From contig NZ_KB894572.1 of assembly GCF_000374525.1 (NCBI RefSeq), positions 541,460 to 605,459 on the forward strand: a stretch of DNA of 64,000 nucleotides, in the 5' to 3' direction. This document shows, in pieces, positions 50,580-57,710 of the stretch; the first letter of the stretch is position 1, and each line of letters begins with the position of its first letter. Position numbers and translations under genes: made by a program. This DNA comes from Amorphus coralli DSM 19760. GTDB lineage: Bacteria > Pseudomonadota > Alphaproteobacteria > Rhizobiales > Amorphaceae. The notes beneath the pieces were generated by a model. That model had not been told where the DNA came from and did not search any database. It saw only the letters and a program-made list of their open reading frames with translations.

Positions 50580-51479
50580 ATGACGGGATTGACCCTTGGC
50601 TGGCTCGGCACGGGTCGAATGGGTACGGCGATGGCTCGCCGGCTGATCGACGCCGGCCACGACGTAACGGTCTGGAACCGCACCAGGTCGAAGGCCGAGC
50701 CGCTTGCGGCAGCCGGCGCCAAGGTTGCCGACGAGATCGTCGGCCTCGCCGAAACCGATATCGTCTTCATTATGGTGTCCACGCCGAAGGACCTCGCCGA
50801 GGTCGTCACCGGCGAGAAGGGGCTCCTGTCCGCCGCATCCCGTCCGAAGGTCATCGTCGACTGCTCGTCGGTGTCCATCGAGGCGTCGGCTGCCGTTCGC
50901 GCCGCGGTCGAGTCGAAGGGTGTCGGCTTCCTCGCCTCGCCCATCAGCGGCAACCCGCACGTCGTCGCCGAAGGCAATTCGATCCTGATGGTCTCGGGCC
51001 CGAAGAAGATCTACGACGAGGTCCGGCCCTATCTAGACGCCATTCCAAAGACATCCGTCTGGGTGGGCGAAGGTGAGCAGGCCCGGGTGGTGAAGATTTG
51101 CCACAATCTCTATCTGGGACTGCTGGTGCAGTCGCTGTCAGAGGTCACTGTGCTCGCCGAGAAATCGGGCGTGCCGCGTGAGGCCTTTCTGGATTTCCTC
51201 AATTCCACGGTGCTTGCCACCGACTGGGTGAAGAAGCGCACCCCCGACATGCTGTCGATGGACTGGACGCCGACCTTCACCACCGAGCTGCTGCGCAAGG
51301 ACTTCGATCTCGGCCTCGCCGTCGCGCGCCAGGAGGAGGTCCCGGTGCCGCTCACCGCGGGCACCATGCAGATGATCCAGAACGCCATCGGCCGCGGCCA
51401 CCGCGACGACGATTTCCTGTCCCTGTTCGAGGTGCAGGGCGATTCCGCCGGAATGAAGCTCGCTCCGCGCAACGCGTAG
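50580..51479 (+). CDS. NAD(P)-dependent oxidoreductase, 3-hydroxyisobutyrate dehydrogenase family
   Basis: A 299-residue beta-hydroxyacid dehydrogenase. The Rossmann loop is LGWLGTGRMGTAMARRL, VIVDCSSVSIEAS is the Ser block, FLASPISGNPHVVAEGN the substrate loop, and VVKICHNLYLG holds the catalytic Lys near residue 172. The substrate should be a beta-hydroxy acid such as 3-hydroxyisobutyrate, tartronate semialdehyde or a pathway-specific relative. It starts after a strong purine-rich ribosome site and is separated from the next gene by an operator-like palindrome. Confidence 0.88.
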   Translation: MTGLTLGWLGTGRMGTAMARRLIDAGHDVTVWNRTRSKAEPLAAAGAKVADEIVGLAETDIVFIMVSTPKDLAEVVTGEKGLLSAASRPKVIVDCSSVSIEASAAVRAAVESKGVGFLASPISGNPHVVAEGNSILMVSGPKKIYDEVRPYLDAIPKTSVWVGEGEQARVVKICHNLYLGLLVQSLSEVTVLAEKSGVPREAFLDFLNSTVLATDWVKKRTPDMLSMDWTPTFTTELLRKDFDLGLAVARQEEVPVPLTAGTMQMIQNAIGRGHRDDDFLSLFEVQGDSAGMKLAPRNA

Positions 51480-51536
51480 GCCGGGCTCGCCCTCCGTCCC
51501 CGCGCGGGGTCGCGAGGGCCGACCGACAAATGTCAA

Positions 51537-51550
51537 TGCAAACGATTGCA
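51537..51550. promoter_or_regulatory. LacI-type operator-like palindrome
   Basis: TGCAAACGATTGCA is an inverted repeat (TGCAA/TTGCA) around a central CG, the form favoured by LacI/GalR-family regulators. It overlaps the likely -35 region of a promoter whose -10 would be near CTATAA at 51566-51571, about 30 bases before the next gene. No LacI-family gene lies in the window. Confidence 0.55.
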
Positions 51551-51594
51551 CGATCGCGATCGGCACTATAACCAGGGCCTAGGAGGAACCGTTC

Positions 51595-52455
51595 ATGTCG
51601 CTGCAGGCTTTCGTGCCCACCCCCGAGTTCGACGAGTACAGCGAAGCCTTCAAGGACTTCTTCAAGATGACGCGCCGCGACGACGGCGTGATCCTGATCG
51701 AAGCCCACACGCTCGGCGGTCCCATCCAGCTAAGCGTCCAGAATCACCGCGCCCTCGGCCAGATGCTGAAGATCGTCGGGTCGGATCCGAAGAACGAGAT
51801 CATGATCCTCACCGGTTCGGGCGAGGAGTTCATGATGGACTCCGATCCGGAAGGCTTCGCGCTGGAAGAAGAGGACATGGAGTACTGGGCGTACGAGTAC
51901 GCCTTCAAGGACGGCCGCATCAACGTCAGCTCGCTGATCAACGATCTGGAGATCCCGACCATCGGCATCTTCAACGGTCCCGGCTTCCATTCCGAGATCG
52001 TGCTGATGTGCGACATCACCATCGCGGCAGACGATGCGACCGTGTTCGATCTCCACTACGACATCGGATCGGTGCCCGCCGACGGCATCCACAACTGCTT
52101 CCAGGAGCTGCTCGGCGTCAAACGCGCCGCCTATGCGCTGCTGACCGGCGAGGCGATCACCGCAGAGAAGGCGCTGGAATGGGGCATGGTCAACGAGATC
52201 ATGCCGCGCGATCAGCTGATCGACCGGGCCTACACGATCGCCGATCACATCATGACCCAGCCGCGCACGACGCGTCGGCTCACGGCCCAGATCGTGCGCC
52301 GGCCGTGGAAGCAGCGCATCGTCAACGATCTCGACCTGGGCTTCGGTACCCAGATGTTTGGCCACGTTTCGAAGAAGAAGGCGATCCACACCCGCCAGGG
52401 CATCTCCTCGGTGGTCGACTACGTACGCCAGGGCAGGAAGAACAATTTCGACTGA
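51595..52455 (+). CDS. Crotonase-fold C-C hydrolase, 6-oxocamphor hydrolase-like
   Basis: A 286-residue crotonase-family protein that lacks the usual CoA-hydratase features and instead resembles 6-oxocamphor hydrolase, which cleaves cyclic beta-diketones without CoA (retro-Claisen reaction). Seen: LTGSGEEFMM, IPTIGIFNGPGFHSEIVLMCD with His132, VFDLHYDIGSVPADGIH with His154 and Asp163, and AYALLTGEAITAEKALEWGMVNE. These fit His122, His145 and Asp154 of 6-oxocamphor hydrolase in order and spacing. The alignment is from memory. AGGAGG lies before the ATG. It heads the second catabolic operon, behind a LacI-type palindrome. Confidence 0.8.
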   Translation: MSLQAFVPTPEFDEYSEAFKDFFKMTRRDDGVILIEAHTLGGPIQLSVQNHRALGQMLKIVGSDPKNEIMILTGSGEEFMMDSDPEGFALEEEDMEYWAYEYAFKDGRINVSSLINDLEIPTIGIFNGPGFHSEIVLMCDITIAADDATVFDLHYDIGSVPADGIHNCFQELLGVKRAAYALLTGEAITAEKALEWGMVNEIMPRDQLIDRAYTIADHIMTQPRTTRRLTAQIVRRPWKQRIVNDLDLGFGTQMFGHVSKKKAIHTRQGISSVVDYVRQGRKNNFD

Positions 52456-52612
52456 TGTGCGCGCGGCCCCCTCGCGTCCGGTCGCGACCTGCCACAGGCG
52501 GCGTTGACACCGGGAGGGGCCGGACTGGAAAGTGGCTTGGCCAGTAAGGCGGGAAAACAACCGGCATTGGCCAAAAAAACACCGACAAGACGGATCCTTG
52601 GGAGGACGACCA

Positions 52613-53698
52613 ATGCAGATCACCAGACGGACTGCGATGATGGGAATGATCTCGGCGACGGCTCTGCCGGTGCTGGGCTCGGGCAAGGTCTTTGCGCAGG
52701 AGACCATTCCGCTCACGATTTCCTCCAGCCACCCGCTGACGATTCCGTGGGTGACGCCGCTGAAGACCATCGTGGTGGAGCGGTCCAACAAGCTTCTGGA
52801 GGAGATGGGGTCCAACCACCGCATCGACTGGACGGAAGCCTTCGGCGGCACCCTCTACAATTTCAAGGACACGCTCGAGGCCGTGTCGACCCAGCTTACC
52901 GACATGGGCTGGATCGGCTCGCTGTTCGAGCCGGCCGCGCTGCCGCTTCAGAACATCATGTACTCCACCCCGTTCGTCACCCAGACCGTGGCGCAGGCGA
53001 CCAACACGATGAACCGGCTGAATTCCGAACAGCCGGCGATGAAGGAGGAGTGGTCGCGCCAGAACGTCTCCTTCTTCGGCTCGTGCGTTTCGGACGGCTA
53101 CAGCCTGTTCACCAAGAAGCCGATCGAGAAGCTTTCCGATCTGGAAGGCATGAAGATTCTTGGCGGGACCGTGCTGGCCCCCTGGGTGGAGCCGCTCGGC
53201 GCGACCCTGATCGCCACCGGCATCCCGCAGATGTACAGCCAGATGCAGACCGGCGTCGGCGACGGCGTGCTGCTGATTTCCACCGGCGCCTATCCGCTGA
53301 AGCTGCACGAGGTCGCGCCTCACGTGACCCGGGTGGACACTGGCCCGCTCACCTTCGGCGGCTTCGGCGTCAACTCCGACACCTACAACGCCCTGCCGGA
53401 TGACGTACAGCAGGTGCTGGCGGAGCTCGGCGCCGGCTACTCGACGGAGAATGCCCGCCTGATCGTCGAGCGCGAGAAGCAGGTGTTCGACCTCTTCGAG
53501 AAGGAGGGCGCGACCGTCTCCGACATGCCGCAGGCCCAGAAGAAGGAATGGGTCAACCGTATGCCGGATCTCGGCAAGGCGTGGGTCGATGCGGTGGAGG
53601 GCCCCAACGTGCCTGCCCGCGAGATCATGATGGCCTTTATGGAGACGGTTCAGGCGGAAGGCGCCAACCCGCTCCGCGACTGGTCCGCCGGCCTCTGA
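52613..53698 (+). CDS. TRAP transporter substrate-binding protein, Tat-type signal
   Basis: DctP-family solute receptor, 361 residues. The N-terminus ITRRTAMMGMISATALPVLG has a twin arginine and a hydrophobic stretch, so export by the Tat pathway is likely, followed by FAQ as cleavage region. Mature blocks: WTEAFGGTLYNFKDTLEAV, LTDMGWIGSLFEPAALPLQN, GMKILGGTVLAPWVEPLGA and GVNSDTYNALPDDVQQV. The usual ligand Arg after GMKI is replaced by Leu (KILGG), so the ligand may be bound differently from a plain carboxylate. GGGAGGA precedes the ATG. Confidence 0.88.
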   Translation: MQITRRTAMMGMISATALPVLGSGKVFAQETIPLTISSSHPLTIPWVTPLKTIVVERSNKLLEEMGSNHRIDWTEAFGGTLYNFKDTLEAVSTQLTDMGWIGSLFEPAALPLQNIMYSTPFVTQTVAQATNTMNRLNSEQPAMKEEWSRQNVSFFGSCVSDGYSLFTKKPIEKLSDLEGMKILGGTVLAPWVEPLGATLIATGIPQMYSQMQTGVGDGVLLISTGAYPLKLHEVAPHVTRVDTGPLTFGGFGVNSDTYNALPDDVQQVLAELGAGYSTENARLIVEREKQVFDLFEKEGATVSDMPQAQKKEWVNRMPDLGKAWVDAVEGPNVPAREIMMAFMETVQAEGANPLRDWSAGL

Positions 53699-53775
53699 GC
53701 CATGCAACGAACCCGCTCCGGCCGTCCGCGGCCGGAGCCCTTCCCGCAGGCACGACGGATGGCAAAGGCCGCTTC

Positions 53776-55725
53776 ATGACGGGTCGCACTGAAGACACCG
53801 CTGCCCCGCCGATGGGGATGGGGGCGAGGCTCGACCGCGCCGTGGGTGCCGTCTCCTACAGCCTCACAACGCTCGGCTCCACGGTGATCGCGAGCTTCAT
53901 GCTGCTGATCTGCGCCGACGTGCTTCTGCGCAAGTTTTTCTCGCTGCCCCTCAACGGCGTGTCGGAGTTCGTCGCCTACGCGATCGTCGCCTGCGTGTTC
54001 TGCCAGCTCGGCGCCACCATGCGCGCCGGCAAGATGATCCACGCCGACTTCCTCATGGGCGGCTGGGAACGCGACAAACCGGTTCTCGCCCATGGCGCCA
54101 TGGCGCTCTACGCCGCCATCGCGCTGGCTCTGCTTGCCCTGATGGTCCAGTGGCTGGCCGACGATGCGGCCGACGCGTGGCGCACCGACGAGTTTGCTGG
54201 CGCAGTGGGTGCCTTCCAGATGCCGCTCTGGCCGTTCAAGCTGGCCACCGCGATCGGTGCACTTGTGGCCACCGCCGAGGCGCTCATCCTGTTGTGTCGC
54301 CATGGCGCGAAGTTCCTGCGCGCGCTCGCCGTGCCGGGGCCCGGGCGCGGACTCGTTGGCCTGGTCATCCTGGTCGTGCTGATGGCCGCTTTCCTGCTGC
54401 TCATCGCCTACGGCGACCTCTCGCGCATGCAGCTCGGCTTTCTCGCCTTCCTCGGCCTGTTCGCGATGGTCGCCTGCGGCATGCCGGTCGCTTTTGCCCT
54501 CATCGGCATGTCGTTCGTGGCGATCTGGGCGATCCGCAGCAATGTCGATGTTTCTCTGAACGCGCTGGGGATCTCTGCGTCCGGCGCGGTCCGCTCGTTT
54601 GAATTCGGCGTGGTGCCGCTGTTCGTGATGATGGGGCTGGTTCTCGACCGCGCAGATGTCGGGCGCGACGCATTCCGGGTTGCCGTCGTGCTTCTGCGCG
54701 GGGTCAGGGGAGGACTTGCCAACGCCACCGTCGGCGCCAACGCGATCTTCGCCGCCATCACCGGCTCCTCCATCGCGTCCGCCGCCGTGTTCAGCCGCAT
54801 CGCCGTGCCGCCGATGGTGGAGGCCGGCTACACACGGCGCTTCGCCGTCGGCGTGGTGGCCGGATCCTCGGTGCTAGGTATGCTGATCCCGCCGAGCCTG
54901 CTCCTGATCATCTACGGTCTGGTGGCGGAGACCTCGATCGGTGCGCTGTTCGTCGCCGCCATCGTGCCGGGCATACTGCTGGCCGTCGCCTTTGGCTTGA
55001 TGAACGCCACCATGGCCACCTTCGCCAAGGGCTTCGTCGGCAACGCGAAGCCCGATGCCACCGACGAAAGAATGAGCTTCGGCGAGATGCTGGCCAATCT
55101 GGCGCCGGTCATCTTTCTCATCGTGCTGGTCATGGGTGGCATTTACGGCGGTCTGGTTAGCCCCACCGAGGCGGGTGCGCTGGGGGCGCTCGGGGCGCTC
55201 GTCGTGGCCGCGGCCCGCGGCCGGCTGACCTGGCCGACGCTGAAGGACGTGGTGCTTGAGGCGGGCTTCGTCACCGCCGGCATTCTCTTCTTGATCATCG
55301 CCGCGAGCTTCTATTCGCGGATGATCGCGCTCTCCTCCATTCCCATGGTGATGACCCAGTTTATTGCCGGCCAGGACCTGACGCTGATCGCCTTCTGCCT
55401 GACCTACGTGGCTCTGGTCATGCTGCTCGGCATGATCCTCGATTCCGTGTCGATCATCCTGATCGTCAGCCCGATCGCGCTGCCGATCATTGCGGCCCTC
55501 GGCGGCGATCCGATCTGGTTCGGCGTGCTCACCATCATCGCGGTGGAGATCGGCCTGCTCACGCCCCCCTTCGGCCTGTCCGTCTTCGTGGTCAAAGGGT
55601 CGCTTCCGGACGGCTACGTCACGCTCGGCGAGATTTTCTCCGGGGTGACGCCGTTCGTGGTGACGATGGTGCTGTTCACCGTCCTGATGGTCTTCGTTCC
55701 CGGCATCGCGCTGGTGCTCCTGTAG
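53776..55725 (+). CDS. Fused TRAP transporter permease (DctQ-DctM)
   Basis: A 649-residue membrane protein joining both TRAP permease subunits. Residues about 20-180 form the four-helix DctQ part (LICADVLLRKFFSLPLNGVSE, FLMGGWERDKP). From about 195 the DctM part follows, with GMPVAFALIGMSFVAIWAI, GVVPLFVMMGLVLDRADVG, ITGSSIASAAVFSRIAVPPM, GMLIPPSLLLIIYGLVAETS, LVSPTEAGALGALGAL and EIGLLTPPFGLSVFV. The ATG at 53776 gives MTGRTEDTAAPP. It works with the binding protein encoded 77 bases upstream. Confidence 0.92.
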   Translation: MTGRTEDTAAPPMGMGARLDRAVGAVSYSLTTLGSTVIASFMLLICADVLLRKFFSLPLNGVSEFVAYAIVACVFCQLGATMRAGKMIHADFLMGGWERDKPVLAHGAMALYAAIALALLALMVQWLADDAADAWRTDEFAGAVGAFQMPLWPFKLATAIGALVATAEALILLCRHGAKFLRALAVPGPGRGLVGLVILVVLMAAFLLLIAYGDLSRMQLGFLAFLGLFAMVACGMPVAFALIGMSFVAIWAIRSNVDVSLNALGISASGAVRSFEFGVVPLFVMMGLVLDRADVGRDAFRVAVVLLRGVRGGLANATVGANAIFAAITGSSIASAAVFSRIAVPPMVEAGYTRRFAVGVVAGSSVLGMLIPPSLLLIIYGLVAETSIGALFVAAIVPGILLAVAFGLMNATMATFAKGFVGNAKPDATDERMSFGEMLANLAPVIFLIVLVMGGIYGGLVSPTEAGALGALGALVVAAARGRLTWPTLKDVVLEAGFVTAGILFLIIAASFYSRMIALSSIPMVMTQFIAGQDLTLIAFCLTYVALVMLLGMILDSVSIILIVSPIALPIIAALGGDPIWFGVLTIIAVEIGLLTPPFGLSVFVVKGSLPDGYVTLGEIFSGVTPFVVTMVLFTVLMVFVPGIALVLL

Positions 55726-55726
55726 C

Positions 55727-55781
55727 GCCCGCGCGCCGCCCCGACTGCTGGTTCGGCCGGGGTCTCGCGTTCCGCGCGGGC
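55727..55781 (+). other. Long stem-loop between the TRAP permease and transketolase genes
   Basis: GCCCGCGCG (55727-55735) pairs perfectly with CGCGCGGGC (55773-55781), and CCCCG (55739-55743) can pair with CGGGG (55758-55762) inside it. There is no T-run. It fills most of the gap, so it may act as an mRNA processing or protection site within the operon. Confidence 0.45.
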
Positions 55782-55816
55782 CTATGCCCTTCGATCCGAT
55801 CTTTTGGAGACGACTG

Positions 55817-56656
55817 ATGAGCGACACCGCGGCCCCCGAACGGGGCAGAAACGACCTGCCGGCCGGCACCGGGCGCGACCCGGCCCGGTTCGCCGATGCC
55901 ATCAGACTTCACGCGCTGCGAATGGTGGCGCCGCAGGGCTTCGGCTATCTGGGGCAGGCGCTGTCCTGCGCAGAGCTCGTCGCCACCCTCTACACCTCCG
56001 CCTACCGGCCCGAGATCGACGACGTGGTCTGCTCACCGGGCCACTACATTCTCGCCTTCTACGCGGCGGAGGCGGAGGTCGGCCGGCTCGACCCGGCCCT
56101 TCTCGACACCTACGGCAAGAACGACAGCGACCTGGAGGCCATCGGCACCGAGCGCTCGCCCGGCGTCGACCTCACCGGCGGCTCGCTGGGCATGGGGCTC
56201 TCCGGCGCCATCGGCTTTGCGCTGGCCAACCGGCTGTCGGGCACGCAGGGCTTCACCTACGCCCTGATCAGCGACGGCGAGCTGCAGGAAGGCCAGATCT
56301 GGGAGGCGGCCCTGTTCGCCGGCCACAACAAGCTGAACCGGCTGGTGGTGCTGCTCGACGCCAACAACTCCCAGGTGGACGGCCCCGTCGACACCATCAC
56401 TACGCTGGAGCCCATCGCCGACAAGTGGCGGGCCTTCGGCTGGGCCGCCCACGACATCGACGGCCACGATCCGGAGGCGATCGACAGGGCGCTCAAGGCG
56501 GCGCTCCAATCCGAGTTGCCGACGATCCTGATCGGCCGCACCTCGACGCGCACCGGTCTCGCCTGCCTGCCGGCGGATGCCGACGGCCATTTCATCAAGC
56601 TGCCGGAAGAGCTGACCCGGCTTGCGACCGAAGAGCTGGAGAGCCGCCTTGCGTGA
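55817..56656 (+). CDS. Transketolase-like N-terminal subunit
   Basis: First half of a split, thiamine diphosphate-dependent transketolase, 279 residues. It has HALRMVAPQGFGYLGQALSC, VCSPGHYILAFYAA, DLTGGSLGMGLSGAIGFALA and the ThDP/Mg motif ISDGELQEGQIWEAALFAGH with LDANNSQVDG. Such split enzymes occur in catabolic operons and move two-carbon ketol units from unusual ketoses. GGAGA precedes the ATG at 55817. The next gene starts inside its last codons, so the two subunits are made together. Confidence 0.88.
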   Translation: MSDTAAPERGRNDLPAGTGRDPARFADAIRLHALRMVAPQGFGYLGQALSCAELVATLYTSAYRPEIDDVVCSPGHYILAFYAAEAEVGRLDPALLDTYGKNDSDLEAIGTERSPGVDLTGGSLGMGLSGAIGFALANRLSGTQGFTYALISDGELQEGQIWEAALFAGHNKLNRLVVLLDANNSQVDGPVDTITTLEPIADKWRAFGWAAHDIDGHDPEAIDRALKAALQSELPTILIGRTSTRTGLACLPADADGHFIKLPEELTRLATEELESRLA

Positions 56657-57668
56657 CGCCCCCTATGCCACCGAGCTGAAACCGTATGGGCGGGCGCTGC
56701 TGGCGCTCGCCGAGACCCGGCCGGACATCCTCTGCATCACCGGCGACCTCACCCGGCAGTGCGAGATCGACCTGTTCCAGGACAAGCTTCCCGGCCGCTT
56801 CATCCATGCGGGCATGGCCGAGGCCAACATGATGAGCATGGCCGGCGCGCTGGCCCGGCGCGGCTACATCCCGTTCGTGCACACCTTCGGGGTGTTCGCC
56901 ACCCGCCGCCCCTACGACCAGATCGTCAACACCATCGCCTATCCGAATCTGCCGGTGAGGATCGTCGGCTTCATGCCGGGCGTCAGCACGCCGGGCGGCC
57001 CGAGCCATCAGGCCATCGACGACGTGGCGATCATGCGGGCGATCCCCGGAATGACCATCGTCGATGCCGCCGACGCCCAGGAAATCGCCGACATCGTCCC
57101 GCAGATCGTCGATGTGCCCGGGCCGGTCTATCTGCGCCTGAAGCGCGGCGAGGTGCCGGTGATGTTCGACGAAGGCCACCGGTTCAGCCTGACCCGCGCG
57201 GAAGTGATCCGCGATGGCGGCGACGTGGCGATCCTCACGTCCGGCATGATGCTCGCTTCCGCGGTCCAGGCGGCCGACGCGCTCACGGAGGCCGGCATTT
57301 CGGTCTCGCTCGTCCACGTGCCCGTCATCAAACCGCTCGACCGCGAGACGCTCATCCGCGTCATCGGCCGGGCTAAGGCGGTGGTCGCGGTCGAGAACCA
57401 CACCACAATCGGCGGGCTCGGCAGCGCGGTCGCCGAACTCATTGCCGACGAAGGGCTCGGCGTGCGGCTCGCCCGGGTGGGCCTTGCAGACACCTACGCG
57501 GAAGGCTCGCTCAACGCGCCGCACCTGTTTCAGAAGTACAGCCTGTCCAGCCAGGACGTGACCGACGCGGCGTGGCGCGTGGCCGAGCGCGCCGGAATTG
57601 CGGCCGGCGGGTCCGTCCCGAAGGTGCGGGCCGTGCCGGTGCAGGCGGGCGAATACGCGCCCGTCTGA
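56649..57668 (+). CDS. Transketolase-like C-terminal subunit
   Basis: Second half of the split transketolase, 339 residues. It has ILCITGDLTRQCEIDLFQ, FIHAGMAEANMMSMAGALARR with the catalytic Glu region, PFVHTFGVFATRRPYDQI, the GGPSHQAIDDVAIMRAIPGM block, and the C-terminal domain VAVENHTTIGGLGSAVAEL. I start it at TTG 56649, overlapping the first subunit by eight bases (TTGCGTGA), with GGAGAG upstream; it gives MRDAPYATELKPYGRALLAL. A further in-frame ATG at 56622 would reach deeper into the first subunit gene. Confidence 0.88.
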   Translation: MRDAPYATELKPYGRALLALAETRPDILCITGDLTRQCEIDLFQDKLPGRFIHAGMAEANMMSMAGALARRGYIPFVHTFGVFATRRPYDQIVNTIAYPNLPVRIVGFMPGVSTPGGPSHQAIDDVAIMRAIPGMTIVDAADAQEIADIVPQIVDVPGPVYLRLKRGEVPVMFDEGHRFSLTRAEVIRDGGDVAILTSGMMLASAVQAADALTEAGISVSLVHVPVIKPLDRETLIRVIGRAKAVVAVENHTTIGGLGSAVAELIADEGLGVRLARVGLADTYAEGSLNAPHLFQKYSLSSQDVTDAAWRVAERAGIAAGGSVPKVRAVPVQAGEYAPV

Positions 57669-57710
57669 GACGGGCGGATCACAGGACCAACGGTTTCGGG
57701 GAGGAAACCC

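Noticed and set aside
41135..55725. Catabolic island as a mobile element
   Set aside because: No integrase, transposase, direct repeat or tRNA-bounded end was found. The tRNA-Arg at 35853 is a possible integration site, but I see no repeated piece of its 3' end further on.
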